From Aphidius gifuensis (taxonomy: Eukaryota > Arthropoda > Insecta > Hymenoptera > Braconidae), in contig NC_057789.1 of the NCBI RefSeq assembly GCF_014905175.1, positions 14,374,876 through 14,438,875 on the forward strand: a stretch of 64,000 nt of DNA, given 5' to 3'. Every line of letters begins with the position of its first letter. Positions within the stretch are counted from its first letter, which is position 1. Positions 20,495 to 31,945 of the stretch are shown piece by piece. Made by a program: the position numbers and the translations under genes. Below the pieces are notes generated by a model. The model had not been told where the DNA came from. It saw nothing but the letters and a program-made list of their open reading frames with translations, and did no database searches.

Positions 20495-22545
20495 ATTTGG
20501 ATATACATCTCCAGTAGTATACGCCATGTTCATTTAAAGCGCCTCTACATTTCACTTTTCAAACTTTTACTGACGCCATTTTGCCTAATCGCCATTGTAT
20601 ATTTGGCGCCTAAAAGTGAACCAAGAAGACTAGAGAAAAATTCCTTTTCTTAGGTCTCTTGTCTTCTTGAAGTGAACATAATAAATGTACAATTACCTAA
20701 ATTATCAATATTTATTGAACGCAACAAATAAATAATTATTATGTATGTATTTGGATTAAATAATCCAAAAAAATAACAACGAAAAAATGAAGTAGTAGAC
20801 CAACACATGATTTGTGGGAAAGGAGTGTTTTAACAGGTTTCAAGAAACATCATAAAATGCCAGAAAAAAAGATAGCTTGTTAAGCTTGCGATAACAATAA
20901 TTATATAATTACAGTAAATACGAGATTACAATATCACACAGATAATTTAAGATCGAGCAATAGCAAAAATATATTTTTCCTATCGTTTTCTATGAGTGAC
21001 AAATTAAGGTACAATCATAGCTACGTTCCAACAATCAGAATTCCTTAGAATTTATACAGTAGAAAGTTGAAATATTAATGCATTTTGTAAAATCAGTTTT
21101 TTTGTTATAAACCTTTTTTTTTTTTTAATAATTTTCAAAATTTGACTACTTTTAGTGAGGTTATACATGGCTCCTATGGGAGACTATGTTTGAAATTGCT
21201 TTGAACATAACTAAATTATATTTTTAACAATCACTTGTTTTTCAAAAACTAATCAAAAATAGTAAAAATAATAAGGAATTTTTTAATGTTCGGTTCACAT
21301 GGGGTTTTTATACTGCTTTTTGAACAATAATTAAAATTAACTATCCAAAATACGGATTTTACTGATTTTCTAATGAGGAGCCATGATAACTGGGGAATAT
21401 TGGAATAGCGGGAAAATTTAAAGTTGAACAAAAGAAACTCAATTACAAAATAATGGAGCATTATAAATGCAAGTATTAATAAAAATATTATTAAGAATGA
21501 TTTTATTAACTATATGAAATTACGATTAATAATGAATATTGATATTAATTGGATATAAATAAAAAACTTAATATCAGTACAAATCAGTGATGCACAAAAA
21601 AAAAAAATTTTGTGTGCAATATTGAAATGAATAAATATTATAAGATATTAATTATTAATATATATTTGATTTTTATTGAAATATATTGCATAAAATTGAT
21701 AAATAATGAAAAAAATAAATGGTTTACACAAAAAAAAAAATCACAAAAAGTTTAAACTTTTGGTTTTTTGCGGTTGGTATGACAAAATCTATAATGTAAA
21801 AAGCATAGTATTTTATTTAGGACGCCCCCCCCCCCAAAATCTAGTGATAAAAGTGCCTTAAATTTATCTTAAAAACCTATTTGTCAAGTTACCATAGTGG
21901 TTTAGTTGACATACTTTAACATATTCTAGATGAACTCGTAACCCAATTTTTCGAAGTATAGTCAAAGTGTAGTGATTGTAAAATCATTTTTTTATTTAAT
22001 GATTCAATTTCAATATAATTTTTCAGAGATGCCAATGAATTTATTTATTATTTATTGTTGAGAAATGAAAAAAAAACAGTATTTTGACACTTGTGTACGG
22101 TGGTGTGTAGTGGTGTTGGTGTGGGTTAAATCATGCAGTCCAATTCACAGGGCAAATTTTTTACAATTTAGGGCTTTTTTTTGCCGGTGATGGCGCTTGT
22201 AAAATTTTTTTTATATAGATTTCACATACAAGAGCCCCACAAGCACCGCCAGTGGAGGAAAAAAGCCCTAAATTGTAATGCCCTGTGAATTGGACTGCTG
22301 TCCAATTCACAGGGCAAATTTTTTACAATTTAGGGCTTTTTTTTGCCGGTGATGGCGCTTGTAAAATTTTTTTTATATAGATTTCACATACAAGAGCCCC
22401 ACAAGCACCGCCAGTGGAGGAAAAAAGCCCTAAATTGTAATGCCCTGTGAATTGGACTGATGGAGTTTAATAAATCAGTTAGTTCATTTCATAGAAAAGA
22501 GGGCACTTTCAACTATCATACATTTTATGTAGTATCATACGTATT
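20495..22545 (-). mobile_element. hAT family A copy 3, inverted and truncated
   Basis: The reverse complement matches the family in three places: 20505-20625 (GCGCCTCTACATTTCAC, TTTTACTGACGCCATTTTGC), 20820-20960 (AACATCATAAAATGCCAG; AATATCACACAGATAATTTA), and 22462-22545 (AGAGGGCACTTTCAACTATC). The right terminus ends at about 20500 and the outermost left terminus is lost near 22550, so no target duplication survives. It lacks the TAGAG-type MITE at the site where copies 1 and 2 both carry one, giving the empty-site sequence. A C run at 21826-21836 and a duplicated hairpin (22136-22459) lie inside. A 70-codon minus frame at 21249-21461 has no support. Confidence 0.85.
22136..22459. repeat. 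tandemly duplicated 162-bp hairpin
   Basis: Two essentially identical copies (22136-22297, 22298-22459). Each is a hairpin with stem TCCAATTCACAGGGCA and TTACAATTTAGGGCTTTTT, mirrored by TAAATTGTAATGCCCTGTG. The loop contains GGCGCTTGTAAAATTTTTTT and TATATAGATTTCACATAC. Identity of the copies implies a very recent duplication or an assembly artefact. Confidence 0.9.
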
Positions 22546-22549
22546 AATG

Positions 22550-23077
22550 TCTATATATTTGCCAATAGTTTTTTCATTGATTATCTATGGCAAATGTTGC
22601 TAAGAAAAGAATGTAACCGAATAACATAATGCGTAATCTGAATTAATTTCTCGGCCATTTCCCACAATAATTTTTATTTATTATAGAAAATATTGATGTG
22701 AAATTAATCTAGACTGTTGATTAATTTATTTGCGGCTTTATTTTTTCCTTAGATACGTTTGCCATAATTAATTAATTGGAAAAATTTTTGCAAATGTTGC
22801 TGAGAAAAAGATGTAACCAAATAAATTAATTTATAATCTAAATTAACTCCACAGCCGTTTGACACAATAATTTTTATTTAATATAGAAAAAATTGCTGTG
22901 AAATTAATTTAGACTACGATGTAATTTATTTGGTTACATCTTTTCTTTAGGAACATTAGCTGATAGCTTTTTTATTAATAAATTATAGCAAGAATAGCTA
23001 AGGAAAGGATGTAACCAAATAAATTAATCCGTAGCCTAGATGAATTTCACAGCAATTTATTCTATATTAAATAAAAA
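22550..23077. repeat. palindromic repeat B, left part
   Basis: Units of ~170 bp alternate in orientation. They carry TGCTAAGAAAAGAATGTAAC, AATTTCACAGC, ACACAATAATTTTTATTTA and TTAATCTAGACT. The same unit continues at 25613-25735 after the foldback insertion and appears again at 27240-28045. Confidence 0.82.
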
Positions 23078-25602
23078 CGGGGCTGAAGTTAGCCGGACAC
23101 ATAGCCGGGAAACGATCTGAGAGCAGGGACGAATAGGAGTCGGGGCCCCATAGTTATTTCATTGGAAAAATTTTTTTATTTTATGTTCTGATAGTAGAGG
23201 GAGGTTATAAGATAATATAGAATTGATTTTAAGTTTTTTAACCGTGGCGATAAGGGTGGCCGAGGGGTTGGAACCAGGATTTTTCAATGTTTTTAGCTAT
23301 ATTTATTTATAAATTTAAAAAAAAAAAAAACGACGTGTTTTTACATTGATAAAATTGTAAAGGAAGGTGTGTAGATTATGTGGGAATAATTTCAGATTTT
23401 TTGAGGGTGTCGAAAGGGGTGGTCGGGAGGGCTGGAACCGCGAATTTTCTATTTTTTTATCTTTAAAATTGTCTAAATTAAAAAAAAAAGAAAACGACAT
23501 ATTTTTATATCGATAGAATTGTAAAGGAAGGTGTATAGATTATGTGGGATTAATTTCAGATTTCTTTGGGGTGTCGAAAGGGGTGGTCGGGAGGTTAAAA
23601 CCGCGAATTTTCCGTTCTTCAGCTTTAAAATTGTTTAAATTAAAAAAAAAAAAAAACGATATGTTTATATATTGATAGAATTGTTAGGGAAGGTGTGTAA
23701 ATTATGTGGGAAAAATTTTGGATTTTTTGAGGGTGTCGAAAGGGGTGGTCGGGAGGGCTGGAACCGCGAATTTTCTATTTTTTTATCTTTAAAATTGTCT
23801 AAATTAAAAAAAAAAAAAAACGACATGTTTATATATTGATAGAATTGTTAGAGAAGGTGTATAGATTATGTGGGAAAAATTTTGGATTTTTTGAGGGTGT
23901 CGAAAGGGGTGGTCGAGAGGGCTGGAACCGCAAATTTTCTATTTTTTTATCTTCAAAATTGTCTAAAAGAAAAAAAAAAAAAAACGACATGTTTATATAT
24001 TGATAGAATTGTTAGAGAAGGTGTATAGATTATGTGGGAAAAATTTTGGATTTTTTGAGGGTGTCGAAAGGGGTGGTCGGGAGGTTAAACCGCGAATTTT
24101 TCATTGTTTTAACTTTAAAATTGTCTAAAAGAAAAAAAAAAAAAAACGACATGTTTATATATTAATAGAATTGTAGAATAAGGTGTGTAGATTATGAGGG
24201 ATTAATTTCAGATTTTTTAAGGGTGTCGAAAGGGGTGGTCGGGAGGGCTGGAACCGTGAATTTTCTATTTTTTTATCTTTAAAATTGTCTAAATTAAAAA
24301 AAAAAAAAAACGACATGTTTATATATTGATCGAATCGTTAGAGAAGGTGTGTACATTATGTGGGAAAAATTTTGGATTTTTTGAGGGTGTCGAAAGGGGT
24401 GGTCGGGAGGTTGAACCGCGAATTTTCCATTTTTCAGAGTTAAAATTGTCTAAAAGAAAAAAAAAAAAAAGACATGTTTATAAATTAATAAAATTGTAGG
24501 ATAAGGTGGGTAGATTATGTGGGAAAAATTTTAGATTTTTTGAGGGTGTCGAAAGGGGTGGTCGGAAGGGCTGGATCCGCGCATTTTCTATTTTTTTATC
24601 TTTAAAATTGTCTAAATTAAAAAAAAAAAAAAACGACGTATGTTTATATTGATAGAATTGTTAGGGAAGGTGTATAGATTATGTGGGATTAATTTCAGAT
24701 TTTGTAAGGGTGTCGAAAGGGGTGGTCGGGAGGTTAAACCGCGAATTTTTCATTTTTTAAACTTTAAAACAGTTTAGAATGGAAAAAAAAAAAAACGACA
24801 ATTTTTCCCACATAATCTACACACCTTAACCTACAATTTTATTAATATATAAACATGTCCTTTTTTTTTTTTTCTGTTAGACAATTTTAAAGCTGAAAAA
24901 AGGAAAATTCGCGGTTCTAACCTCCCGACCACCCCTTTCGACACCCTTACAAAATCTGAAATTCATCCCACATAATCTATACACCTTCCCTAACAATTCT
25001 ATCAATATAAACATATGTCGTTTTTTTTTTTTTTTAATTTAGACAATTTTAAAGCTAAAAAATGGAAAATTCGCGGTTCCAGCCCTCCCGACCACCCCTT
25101 TCGACACCCTCAAAAAATCTAAAATTTTTCCCACATAATCTGTACGCCGTCGCTAACAATTCTATCAATATAAAAATATGTCGTTTTTTTTTTTTTTTAA
25201 TTTAGATAATTTTAAAGATAAAAAAATAGAATATTCGCGGTTCCAGCCCTCCCGACCGCCCCTTTCGACACCCTCAAAAAATCTGAAATTATTCCCACAT
25301 AATCTACACACCTTCCTTTACAATTTTATCAATGTAAAAACACGTCGTTTTTTTTTTTTTTTTAAATTTATAAATAAATATAGCTAAAAACATTGAAAAA
25401 TCCTGGTTCCAACCCCTCGGCCACCCTTATCGCCACGGTTAAAAAACTTAAAATCAATTCTATATTATCTTATAACCTCCCTTTACTATCAGAACATAAA
25501 ATAAAAAAATTCTTCCAATGAAATAACTATGGGGCCCCGACTCCTATTCGTCCCTGCTCTCAGATCGTTTCCCGGCTATCTGTCCGGCTAACTTCAGCCC
25601 CG
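23078..25602. mobile_element. 2.5-kb foldback element, Mutator-like or FB-like
   Basis: TIR CGGGGCTGAAGTTAGCCGG is mirrored at 25584-25602, and TAAATAAAAA (10 bp) is duplicated at 23068-23077 and 25603-25612. Uninterrupted repeat B units elsewhere (ACACAATAATTTTTATTTAA at 22861) confirm the empty site. The outer ~250 bp of both arms are nearly identical (GATCTGAGAGCAGGGACG, TCGGGGCCCCATAGTTATTT). Inside, nine ~163-bp direct units run to about 24790, then three or more inverted units. There is no transposase. The duplication length and GGGG ends fit Mutator-like elements; arms made of tandem repeats recall Drosophila FB elements. Confidence 0.93.
23400..25340. repeat. ~163-bp tandem units forming the foldback arms
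   Basis: GGGTGTCGAAAGGGGTGG starts at 23405, 23569, 23731, 23895, 24059, 24221, 24385, 24544 and 24708. Its inverse occurs near 24936, 25097 and 25260. Each unit also carries a 9-16-bp A run, ACATGTTTATATATTGATAG and AGATTATGTGGGA. Short Phe-rich frames seen here are repeat translations. Confidence 0.93.
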
Positions 25603-25612
25603 TAAATAAAAA

Positions 25613-25738
25613 TTATTGTGTCAAACGGCTGTGAAGTTAATTTAGATTATGAATCAATTTATTTGGTCGGATCCTTTCCTTAGCTATTTTGTTTTAATTG
25701 TTTTCAAGTAAAGAGTAGTCTTCAGTAAAAAAGCAAAG
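25613..25738. repeat. palindromic repeat B, right part
   Basis: Continues the unit cut at 23077: TTATTGTGTCAAACGGCTG, AATTTAGATTATGAATCAAT, and GGATCCTTTCCTTAGCTATT. Confidence 0.75.
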
Positions 25739-25746
25739 CTTACACT

Positions 25747-26029
25747 TAGTGATGTCGACTGATACGGTATTTGGTATCTATAACTTCGTATGTATTTATT
25801 TTTATTTATACAATAAAATCAAGTTATGTTTATATATTTTTTGTTTTTCAATACCATGAGTAACATCTCTATAGTTGTAAATACGGTATTGGTATTGAAA
25901 ATTTCACTGATACCGTATTTTTACATACAGATTATTGATACGGTATTGCATGGTAAATTACCGTATCAATACCGTATTTTCTACCGTATTTGGTATCAAA
26001 AATAAAATACCGGTATTTGCACATCACTA
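25747..26029. mobile_element. 283-bp hAT MITE
   Basis: TAGTGATGTCGACTGATACG at the left, CCGGTATTTGCACATCACTA at the right, and a perfect 8-bp duplication CTTACACT (25739-25746, 26030-26037). Many ATACGGTATT words occur in both orientations. No protein. Confidence 0.92.
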
Positions 26030-26037
26030 CTTACACT

Positions 26038-26055
26038 CCTTATTCACCTCCATGA
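26038..26055 (-). repeat. remnant end of the CCATGGAGG MITE
   Basis: CCTTATTCACCTCCATG matches the terminal ~17 bp of the family found at 12261-12277. Confidence 0.5.
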
Positions 26056-26070
26056 CAAAGACTCAGAGTC

Positions 26071-26135
26071 AGTGTTGGGTAGGTATGATACCGGTGTATC
26101 ATACACTGTATCGTACAATATCATACATACCCTAG
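26071..26135 (-). repeat. solo terminus of hAT family A
   Basis: CAGTGTTGGGTAGGTATGAT, continuing with GTATCATACACTGTATC words, matches the inverted right end of copy 1 (12500-12573). The rest of the element is absent. Confidence 0.8.
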
Positions 26136-27065
26136 CGAAAATGCCGATAGTCGGTTTGTGCACTGATCTCATACAAAAACGACACAAAACTGACCCACGA
26201 CTATAAAAATTTCTAAGTCACAAAAATAAATAGTAAGAAGCATTTAAAAAATAAAATATTATGTTTAAAAATTTCTAAATAATATTCTTATAATTTAAGA
26301 CACATTAGAATTTTTTTCAAATAATTTTTTTATTGAAAAAACTCGATTCTGTTTATGTATTAAAAGTGAGGTTAGCTATCAGAATCATCTGTACACGGCT
26401 GTGAGATTTTACAATTCTCACACAATTCCGACACAATTCCAACACACGACTGTGAGAATTGTAAATCCGACACAATTCCGACACAAATACGACAGACGTA
26501 CGACAGTATATTTCTATTTTGTATTTAATATAAAAAAAAGCATTTTATTAATAAAAATTTTTGTTCAATATTGAAGTTATAATATTGTAATGATTTTAGG
26601 CATATTAGATTTTTTTTTTTTTTAGATAAATTTTGACAAAAAAAATGATTGGAATCGTCTGTGAGAATTTGCGATTTGCAAAAATTTTTGTTTAATAATA
26701 AAATTATAATCTTTTAATAAATATAGGAAAATTTTATAGGAAAGAACTGTTTCTTGTAGTGGCAGTACTGGCACATGACATTATTTTTTTTGGCTTCCAA
26801 TTATTAGATGAATATGTTCAATGTTTATATCAAACTGAAATAAATAGAAAATTGACTTGTTGTGATTGTTTGTTATTGTCACATAGGTCGTACCACACAT
26901 TATCGTAAACTGTAAAGTCTGGAATATTGCATAGAGAATTTTATCACTTTTGTCGTTGTTTCTGTTTCTAGTTTTTAGTCGGTATTACAGGGCGAAATTG
27001 CAAAACGAAACAAAATTTTTTATTAAAGGAATGCACCCATGAACTTGCTGGAACTTGCCTCAAAA
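26136..27065. repeat. degenerate ACACAATTCCGAC repeats, otherwise nothing recognised
   Basis: Near 26360-26510 the words GACACAATTCCGACACAA and GACTGTGAGAATTGTAA recur in mirrored order, suggesting an old inverted element starting near 26160. The remainder is AT-rich without credible frames. Confidence 0.4.
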
Positions 27066-28197
27066 AACCGTATCGCTATATGATCGCCGCATAATCGAGT
27101 GGCACTACAGTAATCCGGTAACGTGCGTGACTTGTATCGCTTTTGTTTCACAATGCGCATAATACAAACTTACTCTGGCAAACACTGAATAGAGCATTAT
27201 ACAGCTTTCAAGATTTTCATAAAAATTACCAATTCATTTAAAGAAATTAAGCGAAGAAATGAATGGAGATTACTATTTATTTTTTTTGGCTACGTCCTTC
27301 CCTTAGCGATGTTTGCCATAATTAATAAATTAAAAAGCTATTGGCAAATTTTGCTAAGGAAAGGATGTGAACAAATAGATTATTTCGTAGTCTAAATTAA
27401 TTCGTCAATTATTTGCCACAAATATTTTTTTTTATTAAACAAAATATCACGGAGAAATTATTCTAGACTGTTAATTTATTCGGTTCCATCCTTTTCTTAG
27501 TAAAATTTGCCAATAGCTTTTTTATAAATTAATTATCGCAAAAATAGCTAAGGAAAGGGTGTAACTAAATGAATTAATCAATAGTCTAGATTAATTCCTC
27601 AGCCATTTTGCTCAATAATTTTGATTTCATATAGAAAATACTACTGAGAAATTAATCTAGACTACGAATTAATTCATTTGGCAACATCCTCTCCGTAGCT
27701 ATTTTTGTCATTATTAATTTATTAGATAGCTATTGACTAATGTATCTAAGGAAAGGATGTAGCCAAATTAATTAATTCGTAGTCTAGATCAAATCCTCAG
27801 CCTATTGACACAATAATTCTATTTTAGTATAGAAAATAATGCTGTAAATTCAATTCAGATTACAAATTTATTCATTTGACTACATTTTTTTTTAGATACG
27901 TTCGCTGATATCTTCTCAGTTTATTAATGGCGAATACATATCTCAAGAAAAGACGAATCAAAAAGAATTAATGAGTAATCTGCGTTAAATATTTTCCATA
28001 ACAAAGTCAATAGTTTTCCGATTTATTATGGCAAATAAATTAATTGAATTTATGAAATAGTAATTTTTATGAAAACCTTGAGAGCTGTATAACGCTCTAT
28101 TCAGTGTTTGCCAGAGTATTATGCGCGATGTAAAACAAAAGCGATACAATCCACGCACGTTACCGGAATACTACATCACCACAAGATACCGTTTCAT
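27066..28197. mobile_element. 1.1-kb foldback element with repeat B core
   Basis: Arms 27066-27240 and 28045-28197 are reverse complements (CGTGCGTGACTTGTATCGC; TCTGGCAAACACTGAATAGA). The core (27240-28045) consists of alternating inverted repeat B units with TAGCTAAGGAAAGGGTGTAA, TTAATCTAGACTACGAATTA and GCCACAAATAATTTTT-like segments. No target duplication was fixed. No coding capacity. Confidence 0.85.
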
Positions 28198-28277
28198 ATA
28201 TTATCACACGTGCGCTACTACCACAACTAAACGTGTTCCAGGCTCTGCAGCAGGGATTCGCTCCCAAACCTTCATTT

Positions 28278-28358
28278 GGTTCGGTATATCAAGATGGCGG
28301 CGATTTTACCTAGCAGATGAGATAGGTACTAAAGTCCGCCATTTTGATATACCGAACC
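28278..28358. repeat. 81-bp hairpin
   Basis: GGTTCGGTATATCAAGATGG is mirrored as CCATTTTGATATACCGAACC with CGG/CCG continuing the stem. Probably a very short MITE. Two overlapping plus-strand frames here (28121-28375, 28344-28592) are not supported. Confidence 0.75.
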
Positions 28359-28581
28359 GAGCGGAGATTTGGTAAGGTACCCCGGAGTAATCTACACGCT
28401 AAACTAGAACTAATTTACCTTGTTAGTTTTTGTAGCATTTTTGAAATCAACGACGAGAAGAAAATTTTTTCTCATTCCTCCGCATGGGTCAATTTGGGAG
28501 AAATTCGTAAAAATTCGGAGAAATATTTTCACCAGGGGAATCCTAAAAATCGTCGAATACCCATCCTTGCTCAGAGTAAGG

Positions 28582-29598
28582 TAGAGCTGTAAGGCAGTTA
28601 TTAACCGTTTATTAACCGGTTAATAACAGGCGGTTGGAAATTTAACGGTTTAGGAAGTTATTCGGTTTTTAACGGAAAAAGGGAGAAGCCTGCGCATGAA
28701 AAGCTGCACTTATATCATACTGCCCAAGGAAAACTGTGTCATCGAGAAGTACGACAAAAAGATGACGCAAAAGCGCCATCGCCGTCTTTTTGGCGTATAA
28801 AAATGAGCGTGGGCTAATAACAGCTGACTCTAAGATTGGTGTAAATAGTTGTATTTGAAAAGTGTTTGGGCTGAAAATGCTAAGAACAACAAAAATGACA
28901 AAATCCTCATTGCTTGTCAAAGAACCACTATTGAATCCGGCTTGATAAAAAGACTGTACAACATGGGCAATCAACAATACAGCTTCAACATCCTGAAAGT
29001 CGAATGATAAATTATTGATAACATTTAAATAAAAAAGAATAAATGAATATTTTTTAATGTTGACAATAAATATGGAAATTTTTTATAAATATAATCAGTG
29101 AATAGATATATACCATTATGATTGTCAAATAATTATTGATACACTTTATTTATTGTTCATAATTAGATTTGCTCCAAAATAAATAATTGTTTGTTTATGC
29201 TCTAACGGTACGGTCCAACCCCTTATGAACCGTTATTAAACGGTCGTCTTGAGGTTGAAATGTGCGCAAAAAAAACCGAAAACGAACCATTTTTAATCCT
29301 AAAAATAACCAAATTAGAACTAACTGTTAGTTGACCGTCGTTAAACCTTGTTCAAACTACTGAAATATAATAAAACTAGAAACTGAACTTCGAACCTCAA
29401 ACTAACCTGATTCCAACTTACGAGAGTATTTGGGTCATATCGTTCGAGAAACCTCAAAGTAACCGAAATCCAACCAAAGTTATTGAATAGTTAAATAACG
29501 GTTACAAAAAATTGGTCTTCGGTTCACATATTCTCAGAATAACCATTATATAACGCGTTTAGAGACAGGTAACCGTCAGGTAACAGTTATCCACCCTA
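28582..29598. mobile_element. AACCG-rich element with weak TIRs
   Basis: The left end has TTATTAACCGTTTATTAACC; the right end has GGTAACCGTCAGGTAACAG and TAGGGTGGATAACTG on the opposite strand. Subterminal AACCG/CGGTT words are dense at both ends and absent outside. No matching 8-bp duplication was found, so boundaries and family are uncertain. A minus-strand coding-like segment lies inside. Confidence 0.5.
28669..28995 (-). CDS. unrecognised open frame, possible exon
   Basis: A minus-strand frame of ~107 codons opens right after a good acceptor (GACTTTCAG, 28996-29004) and begins DVEAVLLIAHVVQSFYQ. Composition is protein-like and non-repetitive (TSNEDFVIFVVLSIFS, LLRHLFVVLLDDTVFLGQYD), with several hydrophobic stretches. 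It sits inside the AACCG-rich element, so it may be a fragment of a transposon gene. I do not recognise it. Confidence 0.35.
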   Translation of the reverse strand, partial: QDVEAVLLIAHVVQSFYQAGFNSGSLTSNEDFVIFVVLSIFSPNTFQIQLFTPILESAVISPRSFLYAKKTAMALLRHLFVVLLDDTVFLGQYDISAAFHAQASPFFR

Positions 29599-29669
29599 GC
29601 AGATGCATCGACACCTATTCGATGGGGATTTGACGATCTAATGTAGCACTCAGTCGACAGTGATTGGAC

Positions 29670-30502
29670 TAGGGATGTGCGATATTTCAAAAAAATATCG
29701 ATATTCAAAATATCGGCTACCTTGTTTTGAATATCGGCGTATCGATATATCGGCCAAAAAAAGTAGTCGATACTTAAATATCGGCTAAATTTTATTTATT
29801 GTTATTATTATTTCTAAAGGTTCATTTATTCTTTCATTTATTGTTTTTTATTTTTATTTGTTTATAGTTATTTATGTTTTTTTTATTGCATAAAATTTTA
29901 ACATTTTAAAATTACAAATTAAATTACATATTATATTTTATTATTAGAATATTTTATTATATTAAATAATAATATTATCGATATTAAATAATATCGCATC
30001 TACAAATTACAGATTAAATAAATTTTTTTTTTTGAATAACAAATAAATTACCTGGAATTATCATCCATATTAATAACGTCTCCAACACAACCTAAAAAAA
30101 TTATTAGAATTCGTATTGACAAGGCTGTTGTACGTTAAATATTTTCACATTAAAAAAAAAAAAAGGTTAAATATATATACTGTACCTGATGTTTCACCGA
30201 TCTCCATAAAAATGGTTTTTTTTTTATTTATTTGAATCAATTGTATTCTTTAGTAGTTAATCAAAACAAATGACAATTAAATTAATTATTAATTTCATTT
30301 TATCAAGACATCAACAGACAAAATTAATAGCCTGAAGTTGCCGATCTTTTTAGCCGATATCCGTGAAAAAAATATCGGATATCGATATATCAGGTCGAAT
30401 AAATATCGGATAAAGATATCGATATATATCGGATAACAGTAGCCGATATATATCGATATATATCGGCTACCGATATACATCGCCAAGTATTGCATATCCC
30501 TA
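29670..30502. mobile_element. 833-bp hAT MITE
   Basis: TAGGGATGTGCGATATTTC at the left and TTGCATATCCCTA at the right, with GATTGGAC duplicated perfectly (29662-29669, 30503-30510). Subterminal ATATCGGCTA and CGATATATCG words fill both ends. The middle is AT-rich and non-coding. Confidence 0.93.
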
Positions 30503-30689
30503 GATTGGACAGTTATTCGATAGCATATAAAAACGTGATTCACGAGTGCCGAATAATCGAAATGAGTTGAAATTGGTTGAAATTGGAAACAACTTAAACT
30601 GAATAAAATTGTTACTTGTATATGTATTAAAATATTAAATAAGAGTTTAAACTATACATGGTAAAGAGGTTAAGTTCACATGATTCACA

Positions 30690-31270
30690 TATCTACTGGA
30701 GTCGGAAAGCTGGTGAGCCTCAGACCATTCATCGTTAATTGACTCGGTCATTATTACCGAGATATTTTGTCACTGAATCGAAAGGCTTTCGACGCCGAAT
30801 TGAGAGATGCTTAATTCATTTATTTTTCATTGTTTTAAATTGTTAAAACATTACAATGGGCTTCATTTATAATAGATTTGTATTTTTTTAATAAAAATAT
30901 TAATAGAAAATACAAAAAACTTGTAAAAATTACAGAAAAAGATTTTTTTGGTTAATAATTTTTAAACCTATCGTTAATAACAAATGCATAAAAAAAAACA
31001 AAATGAAACAGTACATTTACACAGCATTTAAAGATTAAACAATAGCAAAAAGAATTTTTTTCAATTTTATATCACTACGTGCACATTGACTCTGTCTTGA
31101 CACCGTTTTGTTCGCGTTTCGACAGCATTTTGACCGCCTTTCGACAGCGAATTGAGAGGCACTTAATTTGTTTATTTTTCATTATCTTAAATTGTTTAAA
31201 TATTATAATGGGCTCCTCTATTAATAGATTCGTATGTTTTTAATGAAAATATTGATAAAAAATATCAACA
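30690..31270 (+). repeat. ~350-bp spaced direct duplication
   Basis: A ~110-bp block (GAATTGAGAGATGCTTAATTC, TTTATTTTTCATTGTTTTA, ATAATAGATTTGTATTTTT) at about 30798-30910 recurs with changes at about 31147-31260. TTTCGACRGC words precede both. Not coding. Confidence 0.65.
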
Positions 31271-31945
31271 TCCAGGTAGAAATTAGTTTCAGAATTCGAC
31301 ACTAAACCTCGTTTCATATTCCAGATCAAGCCAGATAAGGATTATTGGACAATTTCAGATCTGGCTTGATCTGACTCGATCTGACTTGATCTGACTTGAT
31401 CTGGCTTGATCTGGATAAAAATTTATTAATTCAATAAAAATAATTTCAAATTAGTGAATGCTTGATTGAAGAATTTGGTTTTTCTTCTTATAGTTTGAAT
31501 AAAATACAATTAAGATTTCTATATTTTTACGATAAATAATTGACATCACTCGGACTTGAACTCAATGCTTCTGGTGTGAATTTCCAGAGCTTTACCTACT
31601 TAACCACGGCAGTGATTAAAAAGCGTAAGAAAAATTTGTCTTCTTAAACATTCATTCGCCCGTGATCTAATTTGATCTAAGTGCAGATCAAGTTTTATCA
31701 AACTAGATCTAGTTAGATCTAAACAGATCAAGTTTGATCTGGTCAGATAAGATTTGATCTGGGGTCAGATCAAGTTTGATCCGGTCAGATGCGATTTGAT
31801 CTAGGTCCAGATCAAGTTCGATCTAGTTTGATCCAGTCAGATTTGGTCAGATAAGATTTGATCTTTACCTAGATCTGATCAGATCAAATTTGATCTGATT
31901 AGATCTAATTTGATTTGATGTGATCTGACGATTTTTCCCTGGGTT
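31271..31945. mobile_element. GATC-rich palindromic element with tRNA-like core
   Basis: Both flanks of the core carry many GATCTGACTTGATCTG and CAGATCAAGTTTGATCTG words, about 25 GATC sites in under 700 bp. The left end contains CCAGGTAGAAATTAG, similar to CCCTGGTAGAAATTT ends seen at 34904 and 35394. The core (31440-31620) includes a tRNA-like sequence on the minus strand. Non-coding. Confidence 0.65.
31543..31615 (-). ncRNA. tRNA-like sequence, probable SINE head
   Basis: On the minus strand it reads TGGTTAAGTAGGTAAAGCTC, resembling an A box, then GAGTTCAAGTCCGAGTGA, resembling a B box (GTTCAAGTCC). A similar arrangement is at 34033-34100. A complete cloverleaf could not be drawn with confidence, so a tRNA-derived SINE head or tRNA pseudogene is more likely than a functional tRNA. 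Confidence 0.5.

Noticed and set aside
23315..25387. Two almost identical Phe-rich 61-69-codon frames on opposite strands
   Set aside because: They are the same sequence seen from the two mirrored arms of the foldback element.
28121..28592. Two plus-strand frames of 84 and 82 codons
   Set aside because: They cross a foldback arm and an 81-bp hairpin; there is no domain and no conserved pattern.
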